The notes under the pieces were generated by a model. That model did not search any database. It was not told the DNA's origin and saw nothing but the letters and a program-made list of their open reading frames with translations. From Mesorhizobium australicum WSM2073 (GTDB lineage Bacteria > Pseudomonadota > Alphaproteobacteria > Rhizobiales > Rhizobiaceae), in assembly GCF_000230995.2 (NCBI RefSeq), contig NC_019973.1, forward strand, positions 806,001-870,000: a DNA stretch of 64,000 nt. The letters are read 5' to 3'. Below, in pieces: positions 35,655 to 44,160 of the stretch (within the stretch, counting starts at the first letter, position 1; the number at the start of each line of letters is the position of its first letter). The position numbers were made by a program, and so were the translations under genes.

Positions 35655-36692
35655 TCAAATGGCCTTGACCAGCCGCAGCAACCCCAGCATCTCGATGTAG
35701 GTCCCCTCGCGAAAGGCGATGTAGACCGGTTCCTCGGCGCCGTGGAAGCGGCGCTTGAATGCCGCCTGTCCCTGCAGGTTGAACCTGCGGCGGTTGACCC
35801 AGGGCGAGTCGTAGGCGCGCTGGAAGGCGTTGCGCCAGAACTCGCTTTCGGCAAATCCGCTCGGGCCGACATCGAGCAGCGGCGACAGGCCGAGCGTCAC
35901 CACCGAAATGCCTTCCTCGCGAAAGCGGTCGACGGCGAATTTGGTCAGGCCGATCTCGGCATGCGGCGAGGCATCGATGTGCTTGCGCTTGAAGGCCGTG
36001 GTGTAGCCGATCACCTTGCCGTCGGCGAACATCGGATCGAAATCGAGCAAGGCGACGAGGTCGCCATCGGGGCCGTGCAGCACGAAACGGCGCATATCGG
36101 TGCCGAGCTGATCGTAAAACGGTCGGTTGAGGAAACCCATCTCCCATCGCTTGACGATACGGTCGCCGCGCCAGTTTTGAGACAGCCGGGAGATCTCGTC
36201 GAGGTGGATCGTGCGTTTGTCCTCCTCGAACGAAAAGCCCTTCTTCAGCAGCCAGCGCTCGGAATAACGCACCGTTTCGTTGCGCTTGCCGGAAAAATCA
36301 TGGTCGGGCAGAGCGAGGCGCGTGTCGATGCCCAGCCGGTTGATCTTGTAGCCAAGGCCGGCAAGGACCTGGGCGGTCTGTTCGCCGATCTGCACGAACC
36401 ACGGGCCGCCAGCGCTCTCGACGAAGCGTCTGATGTAGTCGGGCCGCCGATCCGGCGCCGCCACCGGATCGCCGAGCGCGAAATGATGCCTCATCTTGGT
36501 GCCGAAGGCGATGTAACCGTCGGCATCGCCAAAATAGGAAAGCTTGCTTTGCACGGCGGTGGAATAAGCGAGCGAGAAGTCGCCATGACGGCGCACCAGC
36601 GCCAGCCGTTCGACATGCGTCAGCGCCCGGCGCTCGACCTTGGGCGAGGCCCCCTCGAGGAGGTTGTCGAAATAGATCCGCAAGGAGGGCAT
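35655..36692 (-). CDS. DUF2156 / phosphatidylglycerol lysyltransferase C-domain-like protein
   Basis: A 345-residue protein resembling the soluble GNAT-like C-terminal domain of aminoacyl-phosphatidylglycerol synthases (DUF2156): GDADGYIAFGTKMRHHFALGDPV, then RFVLHGPDGDLVALLDFDPMF and the ending AEEPVYIAFREGTYIEM. The membrane flippase part of MprF is absent. The reaction is unknown, though transfer of an amino acid from tRNA or an acyl group is possible. The start is unsure: the frame is open to 36854 (399 residues), but the first 54 residues look non-conserved, so ATG at 36690-36692 was preferred. Confidence 0.75.
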   Translation of the reverse strand: MPSLRIYFDNLLEGASPKVERRALTHVERLALVRRHGDFSLAYSTAVQSKLSYFGDADGYIAFGTKMRHHFALGDPVAAPDRRPDYIRRFVESAGGPWFVQIGEQTAQVLAGLGYKINRLGIDTRLALPDHDFSGKRNETVRYSERWLLKKGFSFEEDKRTIHLDEISRLSQNWRGDRIVKRWEMGFLNRPFYDQLGTDMRRFVLHGPDGDLVALLDFDPMFADGKVIGYTTAFKRKHIDASPHAEIGLTKFAVDRFREEGISVVTLGLSPLLDVGPSGFAESEFWRNAFQRAYDSPWVNRRRFNLQGQAAFKRRFHGAEEPVYIAFREGTYIEMLGLLRLVKAI

Positions 36693-37134
36693 GGTCGAGA
36701 TTCCGCGTGCCGTCCATGGCGCGACGTGTCCGACGACACGCAAGACGCGCCATGGCGTCTTGATTTTTCGCAAGGTAGCCGAAATCGGGTTGCCGGTTTC
36801 GAATGCCCGCGTCCGTGACGAGATCCGCCAGCCCCCGGACCTCGAATCAATCACTTTGCCGCGACCTGATTATCGCCGATGCCGCGGATATGCCATATAG
36901 GGCTGGATGTATTCGGACGGAAGCGGGTAATGCGCTCCATGTCGTGGTTTTGACGCGGTGCCGCGACCGGCTGTTTCGGCCGGGCGGAAATGCTCCAGAC
37001 GCGAAGCCGCCTCGGCGCGGGACCATCGAAAATCGGCATCGAGTTGCCGTTCGGGTCCTGCGCGCGATCAAACTGTTACAGCGGCCTGCGAGCCTTCAGG
37101 GGCTGCCGCGAGGGCGAATGGGGTTCGAGAGTGA
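36693..37134. other. 442-bp divergent intergenic region
   Basis: Between the DUF2156 gene (leftward) and the flavin oxidoreductase gene (rightward). It may include up to 54 extra codons of the DUF2156 gene (to 36854). No operator, RNA or repeat was recognised in the remainder. Confidence 0.4.
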
Positions 37135-38322
37135 ATGGCTGATACGACAAGCAGATCGATGGTGGAGCAGGCGGTGACGGTCGAGCCGGCGATCGTCGTT
37201 GGCGCCGGCGCCGCCGGGCTGGCCGTCGCGAGGGCCTTGATGAAGGCCGGCGTGGCGACGGCGATCCTGGAGAAGGAAAGCCGGCTGGCCGAGCCCTGGC
37301 GCCGGCGCCACGAGCAGCTGCACCTCAACACCCACCGCGATCTCTCGGCACTGCCCGGCCTTGCCTATCCCAAGGGCACCCCCGCCTTTCCGCACCGGGA
37401 CGTCGTCATCCGCCATATGAACGATTTCCATGAGGCGAACCGTTTGCCGGTGGAGTTTGGCGTTTCCGTCGAGTCCATCACATTCAGGGGCGATCACTGG
37501 GTCGTGCGCACCAGCGCCGGCTCGCGCCTGGCGCGCCATGTCGTTGTGGCCACCGGCCGCGACCGGGAACCCTTCACGCCGCAGTGGACGGGCATGCAGG
37601 CGTTCGCGGGCCGGATCATCCACTCGGCGGATTTTGGCGATGCCCAGGCCTATGCGGGCAAGAAGGTGCTGGTTGTCGGCGCCGGCAATTCGGGCTTCGA
37701 CGCACTCAATCATCTGGCCGGTGTCGATACCGCCGCTGTCTGGCTGTCGGCCCGCAACGGCCCCGCCCTTTTGCCCAAGCGCGTCGGCAAGATCGCCGTG
37801 CACCGCCTCTCGCCGCTCATGGCGCGCCTGCCGCTGCGCGTCGCCGATGCGGTGATGGCGGTGACGCAGCGCCTGGTGTTCGGCGATCTCACCAAATTCG
37901 GCGTGCCGCCCGCGCCTGCGGGCGGCGCCAGCCGCCTGACCTCGGACTATACCGCGATCGCCGCCGACGATGGCGCCGTCGATGCCATCAAATCGGGCAG
38001 GATCGTGGTGGTGCCCGGGGTACGGGAGTTCACCCGCGACGGCGTCATCCTGGCTAATGGCAGCCTGATCGCTCCCGACATCGTCATTGCCGCGACGGGC
38101 TACCGCACCGGGCTGGAGCGGATGGTCGGCAATCTCGGCGTGCTCGACGAGAAGGGCGTTCCGCTCTTCAACGGCGGCCAGGCCGATCCGAAACTGCCCG
38201 GCCTGTGGTTCACCGGCATGCGGCCGAGCATCCGCGGCTGCTTTGCCAATGCCGGCATATTGGCCAAGGCGATAGCTGCGCGGATCGCCGGCTCATCCCG
38301 CCCCTCCGGCGCCTCACGCTGA
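37135..38322 (+). CDS. Flavin-containing monooxygenase-like NAD(P)/FAD oxidoreductase
   Basis: A 395-residue protein of the CzcO/YUCCA-like flavoprotein group. The FAD-binding motif is AIVVGAGAAGLAVARALMKAG; LAEPWRRRHEQLHLNTHRDL is typical of the group, and the NADPH-binding Rossmann is KKVLVVGAGNSGFDALNHL. The end IVIAATGYRTGLERM is the ATG motif near FAD. It could oxygenate a small substrate or act as a reductase; the substrate is not known. ATG at 37135 was used; ATG at 37159 is an alternative. It is a single gene, convergent with the next small gene. Confidence 0.85.
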   Translation: MADTTSRSMVEQAVTVEPAIVVGAGAAGLAVARALMKAGVATAILEKESRLAEPWRRRHEQLHLNTHRDLSALPGLAYPKGTPAFPHRDVVIRHMNDFHEANRLPVEFGVSVESITFRGDHWVVRTSAGSRLARHVVVATGRDREPFTPQWTGMQAFAGRIIHSADFGDAQAYAGKKVLVVGAGNSGFDALNHLAGVDTAAVWLSARNGPALLPKRVGKIAVHRLSPLMARLPLRVADAVMAVTQRLVFGDLTKFGVPPAPAGGASRLTSDYTAIAADDGAVDAIKSGRIVVVPGVREFTRDGVILANGSLIAPDIVIAATGYRTGLERMVGNLGVLDEKGVPLFNGGQADPKLPGLWFTGMRPSIRGCFANAGILAKAIAARIAGSSRPSGASR

Positions 38323-38354
38323 GCGACCGCACAGGACAACATTTCCCGTCGGCG

Positions 38355-38579
38355 TCACGCCGATTTCGGCTCCAGCCGCCGGAAACCGACAGCCTCGGTC
38401 AGCATCTCCTCGTCGACCATGCCGGCATTGTAGAGGGCCAGCAAGGTGAGCGCCAATTCACGCGCCTCGACGGATTCGGGATGCGCTTGCCGTCGGCGGC
38501 AGGCCTCGTCGAAGACACGTTGCAAGGTGGCCACTTCGTCAGGTTTGAGCAGGCCACGGTCGTAGATCGACTTGGGCAT
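38355..38579 (-). CDS. Conserved-looking small hypothetical protein
   Basis: A 74-residue soluble, helical protein: KSIYDRGLLKPDEVATLQRV, then EARELALTLLALYNAGMVDE. I recognise the type as a short hypothetical often found in rhizobia but know no function. ATG at 38577-38579 gives the natural start; a GATCAGGAGATC sequence lies just upstream as ribosome-binding site. It lies downstream of phoX in the same direction but a strong hairpin separates them, so it is probably transcribed on its own. Confidence 0.65.
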   Translation of the reverse strand: MPKSIYDRGLLKPDEVATLQRVFDEACRRRQAHPESVEARELALTLLALYNAGMVDEEMLTEAVGFRRLEPKSA

Positions 38580-38659
38580 GGCGATGATCTCCTGATCACG
38601 ATCTAGGGCGCCACGTGTAAATTGCCAATCTTTCCCGAGGCTTGAATATGATATCGCAC

Positions 38660-38699
38660 AAAAGAGAGGCCCCGGATCGCCGGAGCCCCTCTCATTTTT
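38660..38699. terminator. Bidirectional intrinsic terminator downstream of phoX
   Basis: GAGAGGCCCCGG (38664-38675) pairs with the segment ending CCCCTCTC at 38693, with small bulges and the loop ATCG. A T-run flanks it on each strand (TTTT on minus after the stem, TTTTT on plus). It lies 13 bp beyond the phoX stop and should terminate phoX transcription. Confidence 0.8.
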
Positions 38700-38712
38700 G
38701 TCTCGCCCGACC

Positions 38713-40716
38713 TCAGACGGCGATCTTGCCGCCACCCTGTTTGGTGATGGCGACCACCGCCGGCCGCACCGGCATGTCGGGCCTGAAATCGGGCCAGCGG
38801 GTCGACAGGTCCTCATAATAGGAGGGCCGGCCGAACGCTTCCCAATCCTCGCCGCCGTCACCCGGATGCTGGACGGCGACAAAGGCGGTCTGGTCGTCCG
38901 GCGCAAACAGCGGGCCGCACATTTCGGCGCCGATCGGCACGCGGAAGAACAGCTTCGAGGTCGCCCGCGCCGATCCTTCCGTGTCCACCGCCCACAGGCC
39001 GTCGGTGCGGCCGGTGGCCTTCGGGCCCTGGCCATCGGTGGCGACCCACAGGCGCCCGGCCGAATCGACCGCGCAATTGTCGGGCATGCCGAACCAGCCA
39101 TGGGCCGTCGTCGCGGTGGAGAAGGTGGCGCCGACGGCGGCCACCGATGGGTCGCCGCATTTCAGCAGCACTTCCCACTTGCCCTTGGTGGCGGCGAAAT
39201 CGCCCTCGTCCTCGACGATTTCGATGATGTGGCCGAAGGCGTTTTCGGCACGCGGGTTGGCGGCGTCGACCTGATCGGCCTTGCGCTTGGAATTGTTGGT
39301 CAGCATGACATAGACCTTGCCGTTGCTGGCATTGGGCTGGATGTCTTCGGGCCGGTCCATCTTGGTGGCGCCAAGCAGGTCGGCGGCGCGGCGTGTCTCG
39401 ATCAGCACGTCGGCCTGGCCGGCAAAACCGTTTTCCGCCGTCAGCGGCCCTTGGCCGAACACGATCGGCATCCATTCGAACGAGCCGTCCTCCGCGAATT
39501 TGGCGACATGCAGCGTGCCGTCGTCGAGCAGATCCTTGTTGGCCGCGCGGTCGCCGGCGTTGAACATGCCCTTGGTGACGAACTTGTAGACATAGTCGAA
39601 GCGCTCGTCGTCGCCGAGATAGAAGACCACTCGACCATCCTTGGCGACGATCGATTCGGCGCCCTCATGCTTGAAGCGGCCCATGGCGGTGCGCTTGCGC
39701 GGCACCGAGGCCGGGTCGTTGACATCGACCTCGACGATCCAGCCGAAGCGGTTGGGCTCGTTCGGCTCCTTGGCCAGGCTGAAGCGGTCATAGTGCGCGC
39801 CCCATTCATAGGCGCCTTCCGGAATGCCGAGGCGCTTGTAGTTGGCGGCCTCCTTGTGGCCCTCCGGCAGCTCGCCGGAGAAATAGCCATGGATGTTCTC
39901 CTCGGACATCACATACGTGCCCCAGGGCGTGACCCCGCCGGCGCAATTGTTGATGGTGCCGAACACCTTGACGCCGGACGGGTCGGCATTGGTCTTGACG
40001 CGGTCATGGCCGGCAACCGGGCCCGACAGCGCCATCTCGGTGTTGGCGGTGATGCGGCGGTTGAGCTTGCCGTCGCGAATTACCCGCCATTTGCCGCCAT
40101 CCTTGCGGATCTCGACGATGGTGCCGCCATGGGCGGCCATCTCGACATCGACCTGCTCTTTCGAGAGCGGCGCCACCTCGGCCGACTTCTTGCCGTCCTT
40201 CTCGACAATCTTGACGATGCCTGGGAACATCAGATGCGGGTTGGTGTATTCGTGGTTGACCACCAGCAAGCCATGCTCGGCCGAGCCATCGAGCGGGATG
40301 TAACCGACATAGTCGTTGTTGTAGCCGAACTGCTTGGCCTGGGCTTGCGCCGACTGCTTCGTCGGGTCGAATTCCGGCGAATCGGCAAACAGCGGATCGC
40401 CCCAGCGCAGCAAAACGTCGGCGTCGTAGCCCGGCGCGACGTGGTGCTTATCGTCGATACCGGCCTCCAGCTCGTCGAATTTGAACGCTGAGCCTTCCGC
40501 GGCGCGGGCATCGTCGGCGGCGATCATGGCCAGCGGGCTGACGGTGGCGGCGATCGCCGAAACGGCAAGCGAACCCTTGAGGAAGCCACGGCGCGAGAAC
40601 CGCGCGGCGATGATCTCGCCCATGGTGCGGTTCTCGCTGGGATTGTTGGCCGGGCCTTCGTTTTCCTCGAGCAGGCTGGTGCGGAATCGGGCGTCGGGGG
40701 AGCGATGTTCGGTCAT
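38713..40716 (-). CDS. phoX: PhoX-type alkaline phosphatase
   Basis: A 667-residue PhoX (DUF839) protein. A twin-arginine signal, RFSRRGFLKGSLAVSAIAAT, lies about 40 residues in, so the enzyme is exported folded via Tat. PhoX enzymes are calcium- and iron-dependent phosphomonoesterases that release phosphate from organic esters in the periplasm. Motifs seen include GDDERFDYVYKFVT and WGAHYDRFSLAKEPNEPNRFG. The region 50-70 bp upstream has a Pho box, indicating control by PhoB during phosphate starvation. The gene ends at a strong terminator. Confidence 0.93.
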   Translation of the reverse strand: MTEHRSPDARFRTSLLEENEGPANNPSENRTMGEIIAARFSRRGFLKGSLAVSAIAATVSPLAMIAADDARAAEGSAFKFDELEAGIDDKHHVAPGYDADVLLRWGDPLFADSPEFDPTKQSAQAQAKQFGYNNDYVGYIPLDGSAEHGLLVVNHEYTNPHLMFPGIVKIVEKDGKKSAEVAPLSKEQVDVEMAAHGGTIVEIRKDGGKWRVIRDGKLNRRITANTEMALSGPVAGHDRVKTNADPSGVKVFGTINNCAGGVTPWGTYVMSEENIHGYFSGELPEGHKEAANYKRLGIPEGAYEWGAHYDRFSLAKEPNEPNRFGWIVEVDVNDPASVPRKRTAMGRFKHEGAESIVAKDGRVVFYLGDDERFDYVYKFVTKGMFNAGDRAANKDLLDDGTLHVAKFAEDGSFEWMPIVFGQGPLTAENGFAGQADVLIETRRAADLLGATKMDRPEDIQPNASNGKVYVMLTNNSKRKADQVDAANPRAENAFGHIIEIVEDEGDFAATKGKWEVLLKCGDPSVAAVGATFSTATTAHGWFGMPDNCAVDSAGRLWVATDGQGPKATGRTDGLWAVDTEGSARATSKLFFRVPIGAEMCGPLFAPDDQTAFVAVQHPGDGGEDWEAFGRPSYYEDLSTRWPDFRPDMPVRPAVVAITKQGGGKIAV

Positions 40717-40765
40717 GGGAACCTCTGGTGGGTTTTGCCTGGAGCTTCCGGCTTACAGTCGGCTG

Positions 40766-40783
40766 ATCACATTTTCGTGACAT
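40766..40783 (-). promoter_or_regulatory. Pho box upstream of phoX
   Basis: On the minus strand: ATGTCAC, spacer GAAA, ATGTGAT, i.e. two 7-bp half-sites with a 4-bp A-rich spacer and an 11-bp period, matching the PhoB-binding consensus (CTGTCAT repeats) at 10 of 14 half-site positions. It lies 50-67 bp before the phoX start codon, the normal place for an activator site overlapping the -35 region. Confidence 0.7.
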
Positions 40784-40979
40784 GGTATCTCCGCTGCCGC
40801 TCGCTCACGAGACCGATTTTTCACGCCTCGCCTGGGACTTTGGTCCAAGCTTGCGCCTGCAAAGGTCCTGGGGGACAAACGCAACGGTCGGAGGTCGCTT
40901 CCGGTCACCACGTCTTTCGGCGATGTTGTTGCACTGCAACGTTGGGGTGGGCGCGCCGGCTCAATCGACGGAGATCAGT

Positions 40980-41480
40980 ATGCGTGGATCGATCACGGCC
41001 CGTTGTTGCCGTCTGGCTCTCAGATCGGCGGCCGTCCTGGCGCTGACCATCGCTCCCTATGGAATCGTCTTCCATGGCTTCGTGCCTGGACTCGATGCCG
41101 CGACCGCACATGCCGACAAGGGTGGCAACGGCGGTGGCGGTGGGAACGGCGGTGGCGGTGGGAATGGCGGTGGCGGTAACAGCGGTGGCGGTGGCGGCAA
41201 CAGCGGCAATGGAGGAAACAGCGGCAACGGCAATAGCGGTAACAGCGGCGGCGGGAATAGCGGAAAGGGTAAGGGCCAGGGCAACCAGAGCACAAGCCAT
41301 GTCAACGCCACGACCGGCGACACGGTCGACGTGGATGGGAACAAGATTACAGTTCAGCACCCGGATGGCTTGACGGAAAAAATCGAGAACGGGCGTTTCA
41401 GCATGAAGGATAAGCTCGGCCGCACGATCATCGATCGCCGTGCCACACCGGCCGACGCCAGCCGTCTCAAGGCGCTTTGA
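40980..41480 (+). CDS. Exported glycine-rich protein
   Basis: A 166-residue protein. A signal-like hydrophobic stretch (CCRLALRSAAVLALTIAPYG) precedes a run of about 60 residues made of Gly, Asn and Ser (GGGGGNGGGGG type), then a small folded end: GDTVDVDGNKITVQHPDG and LTEKIENGRFSMKDKLGRTI. The C-terminal part reads like a short beta domain found in other rhizobial exported proteins, but I know no function. ATG at 40980 is preceded by GGAG; the frame is open further upstream without features. It is convergent with the two-component operon. Confidence 0.7.
   Translation: MRGSITARCCRLALRSAAVLALTIAPYGIVFHGFVPGLDAATAHADKGGNGGGGGNGGGGGNGGGGNSGGGGGNSGNGGNSGNGNSGNSGGGNSGKGKGQGNQSTSHVNATTGDTVDVDGNKITVQHPDGLTEKIENGRFSMKDKLGRTIIDRRATPADASRLKAL
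41110..41275 (+). repeat. Low-complexity GGN-rich coding repeat
   Basis: Repeated units such as GGTGGCGGTGGGAACGGC encoding Gly/Asn/Ser runs inside the exported protein gene at 40980-41480. Prone to slippage and length change. Confidence 0.85.
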
Positions 41481-41541
41481 ATTTCGGCCCTATGAATTTC
41501 GCCTTGTGAAGCTGGTCAACAGGCAACGACCAGTTTCACAC

Positions 41542-41572
41542 GTCACCTCCGCCGCCCCCCGGCGGAGGTGAC
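41542..41572. terminator. Perfect 13-bp hairpin between convergent genes
   Basis: GTCACCTCCGCCG (41542-41554) pairs perfectly with 41560-41572 around a CCCCC loop. It lies between the ends of the glycine-rich protein gene and the response regulator gene. Only a short T stretch follows, so it may be a bidirectional terminator of moderate strength. Confidence 0.6.
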
Positions 41573-41597
41573 CTCGTTTCGCGGCGTTCCACGATGG

Positions 41598-42260
41598 CTA
41601 CGAACGGTCCCTGTCGCGGTCGCGAAACTCGCGCATGATGAGGGCCGCTTCAGTACGATTTCGCACGTTGAGTTTCGACAGCACCCCCGTCATGTGGTGC
41701 TTGACGGTCTTCTCCTGCAGCTCCAGGCGTAAGGCGACTTCCTTGTTGCTCAGTCCCTCCGCCACCAGCCGCAGGATTTCGGTCTGCCGGCCGGTGAGTT
41801 GCCGCAGCCGGTCCGCCACGCCGTTGGCGGGCTGCAAGGACTGCACGTCGGAAAGCAGCCGGGCCGACAGCATCGGCGAAAGATAGCTTTCGCCGGCCGC
41901 CACGTTGCGCAGGATATCGGCAAGCGCACGCGATCCGACGCCTTTGAGGACATAGCCGAGCACCCCGGCGTTCAAGGCCTTGGTCACATCGGCATTCGCC
42001 TCTGAAACGGTCAGCATGACGATCTTCTGGGCGGGATGGTCGGCAAGGATGCTGGCAACCGCGGCCAGGCCGCCGCCCGGCATTGAAATGTCGATGAGCA
42101 AGATGTCGGGCTGCATGGTCGAGGCGATGCGCTCCGCGTCCTGCGCGGTCGCACCTTCGCCGACCATCTCGAAGCCGCCGATCTCCGACAGGCTACGCGT
42201 CACGCCTTCGCGGAACAGCGGATGATCGTCGACAATGGCAATGCGGATGGCGCCGATCAT
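41598..42260 (-). CDS. NarL/FixJ family response regulator
   Basis: A 220-residue two-component regulator. The receiver domain has the acidic pair in IAIVDDHPLFREGV and the phosphoacceptor Asp in ILLIDISMPGGGL; the C-terminal LuxR-type HTH is LTGRQTEILRLVAEGLSNKE then LQEKTVKHHMTGVLSKLNVR. It overlaps the upstream sensor kinase gene by 4 bp, so the two form one system. Target genes are unknown; the divergent EamA-like/PAP2 pair is the nearest candidate. Confidence 0.93.
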   Translation of the reverse strand: MIGAIRIAIVDDHPLFREGVTRSLSEIGGFEMVGEGATAQDAERIASTMQPDILLIDISMPGGGLAAVASILADHPAQKIVMLTVSEANADVTKALNAGVLGYVLKGVGSRALADILRNVAAGESYLSPMLSARLLSDVQSLQPANGVADRLRQLTGRQTEILRLVAEGLSNKEVALRLELQEKTVKHHMTGVLSKLNVRNRTEAALIMREFRDRDRDRS

Positions 42261-43648
42261 GCTTGCTCCTCGACCGAAAGACGGATCACCAGCTTCGTGC
42301 CTTTCGGCCCTGTGAGTGTTTCGAATTGGCCGCCAATGCTTTCAACCCGCTCCCTGAGGCCGGCAAGGCCCAACCCCTCGGCCCGCGCCGGATCGAAGCC
42401 CGGTCCGCCGTCCGATACTTCAACGAAAAGCCTACCATTTTTCATGCCTGCACGCACCGCCTGATCCTTGCCCCGTCCGTGGCGGTAGGCATTGTTCAGC
42501 CCCTCCTGCACGAAGCGATAGATGCTGATCTTCTCAGAAGCGCCGGGCTCCGGCAAATGTCTCGGCATCGTAAGCGTCACCGATGTGCCCGTCCGGCGCT
42601 CGTGTTCTTCGACGGCCAGCCGCAGCACGTCCGCCGCCGCCGCCGTTTCTATCTGCGGCAGGACCAGGCCGGTGCAGATGCCGCGTATCTCGCGCATCGC
42701 ATCCTCCAGTGTCTTGCGGATCATGGCGATTTCGGTCGAGCGGCCTTCGCTGCCATGCCCGTCGCCGGTAAACACCGGACTGTCCATGCGCAGCGCGGCC
42801 AGCGCCACGAGCTGGGCAGGGCCGTCATGCAGGTCGGCGCCGATCCGGCGCAGATATCTTTCGTTGAGCGCGGTGGCGCGGCGGGACGCCCGCTGCACAC
42901 GATGCCGCAAGGCGCTGTTCTGTGTCACCAGGCCCTGCAGCTCGGACACCTGGCGGCGCAGCGCCCCGCGCTGGTCGTCGATGATGCGGCTGCCGCGCAG
43001 GACGATGCCCGACAGAAGCAGGAATGCCGTCAAGGTGGTCCCGGCCACGACCAGCCAGCTCGACAGCAGGGCGGAAGCCAGGGTAGCCTTGAAATCGCTG
43101 GCGACCTCGTAAAACTCCGTGACGGCGACCACTTCGCCGGACCAGGGCTCGCGCACTGGATTGTAGATCTCGAGCAACGGCACACCCGCGGCCCGCTCCT
43201 TGTCTTCGTTCTCGTCGAACGTATCGAACTGGGCAACGACGCTGCCCTGGAAGGCAGAACGCAGATTGTCGTTCAGGCCGAAGCGGCGACCCGTCAAAGC
43301 CGAGTCCTTTGCATAGAGGATCGTGCCGTCGCGGCGCCAGAGCCTGAAGGATGCCAGGCGTTTGCCGAGCGCGCCCTGGCCGAGCGTCTCGTCCAGCGCC
43401 TGCTTGACGGATGCGCTGAGCTCCTCGCTCTTGCGCAGGTCGGGCAGCAGCGGCGCAATCACGCTGTCGACATAGAGCGCCGTCGTGGCGGCCGAATTGC
43501 GAGTGACGCCGTCCCGGATCTGCGTCGTCACCCAGGTCCCGACGATCACCATGACGACCAGCAGCCCAAAACCGCCGGCAACGACGAATTGCAGGGCAAG
43601 GGAAAGCTCGCTCCAGCGCCGCGCCAAGTTCTGAAAAATACGAGTCAT
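42257..43648 (-). CDS. Membrane sensor histidine kinase (HisKA_3, NarX/DegS type)
   Basis: A 463-residue sensor. Two membrane segments (residues about 17-37, LQFVVAGGFGLLVVMVIVG, and about 190-215, SSWLVVAGTTLTAFLLLSGI) enclose a periplasmic domain of about 150 residues. The phospho-accepting His is in LRRIGADLHDGPAQLVALAA, and the ATPase part has FVQEGLNNAYRHGRG, VEVSDGGPGFDP and GLGLAGLRERVESIGG. The stimulus is unknown. It is cotranscribed with its regulator and divergent from the EamA-like gene (168 bp between starts). Confidence 0.93.
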   Translation of the reverse strand: MTRIFQNLARRWSELSLALQFVVAGGFGLLVVMVIVGTWVTTQIRDGVTRNSAATTALYVDSVIAPLLPDLRKSEELSASVKQALDETLGQGALGKRLASFRLWRRDGTILYAKDSALTGRRFGLNDNLRSAFQGSVVAQFDTFDENEDKERAAGVPLLEIYNPVREPWSGEVVAVTEFYEVASDFKATLASALLSSWLVVAGTTLTAFLLLSGIVLRGSRIIDDQRGALRRQVSELQGLVTQNSALRHRVQRASRRATALNERYLRRIGADLHDGPAQLVALAALRMDSPVFTGDGHGSEGRSTEIAMIRKTLEDAMREIRGICTGLVLPQIETAAAADVLRLAVEEHERRTGTSVTLTMPRHLPEPGASEKISIYRFVQEGLNNAYRHGRGKDQAVRAGMKNGRLFVEVSDGGPGFDPARAEGLGLAGLRERVESIGGQFETLTGPKGTKLVIRLSVEEQA

Positions 43649-43816
43649 GAACCCCTGACCGCCCTTCTATCGACAGGCTGGGCGATTCCGGCACATTGAG
43701 CTTCAGTCTCGCCGTTGCCAAGACCCTCCTTTGAACGACGTCGCTTGACGTTCCGGCACGCTTCGGAAACAAGGTCGGCGATATCAGGCAAGAGGCGCTT
43801 CGAGGGGGACGGGACG

Positions 43817-44158
43817 TTGAGTTTTTCGGGACTTCTGCAGCTCGGCTTTTCGACGGTGATCTTCCTGCTGGCGGCGACCGCCGCCAAGCAATGGGGGCTG
43901 GCGCCCAGCCTGGGCAAGATCCTGCTGACGCTGGCGCTCTATTCGCTGGGCAATCTGATCATGCTGCGGCTTATCCGCGAGTTCGGCATGTCGGTATCGT
44001 TCAGCCTCTCGGCGGTGATCCAGCTGGTTTCGGTCAATGTCGTTGCGCTGGTGTTCTTCGGCGAGCGCGTCAACGCGTTGCAGGCGGCCGGCATCGCGCT
44101 GGCAATCGCGGCCGTGGCGCTGATCACGCTTGGGCCCTATCTGCAAGGGCGGATGTAA
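43817..44158 (+). CDS. Half-size EamA/SMR-like membrane protein
   Basis: A 113-residue protein with four hydrophobic helices, ending with VVALVFFGERVNALQAAGIA and LAIAAVALITLGPYL, the signature of the EamA/DMT superfamily (second half) and of small multidrug-resistance or ArnE/F-like flippases. It would work as a dimer. The start is a TTG at 43817 with GAGGGGGA seven bases upstream; ATG starts further upstream give a long polar leader. It is followed 2 bp later by the PAP2 phosphatase gene, so the two may handle the same lipid-linked substrate. Confidence 0.75.
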   Translation: MSFSGLLQLGFSTVIFLLAATAAKQWGLAPSLGKILLTLALYSLGNLIMLRLIREFGMSVSFSLSAVIQLVSVNVVALVFFGERVNALQAAGIALAIAAVALITLGPYLQGRM

Positions 44159-44160
44159 CG

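Noticed and set aside
38698..40491. 597-codon open frame antisense to phoX
   Set aside because: Mirror frame with no family features; phoX has Tat signal, Pho box and terminator.
41110..41275. Short repeats that could suggest a CRISPR array
   Set aside because: Repeats are contiguous GGN codons of a glycine-rich protein without spacers. The same applies to 29859-30047.
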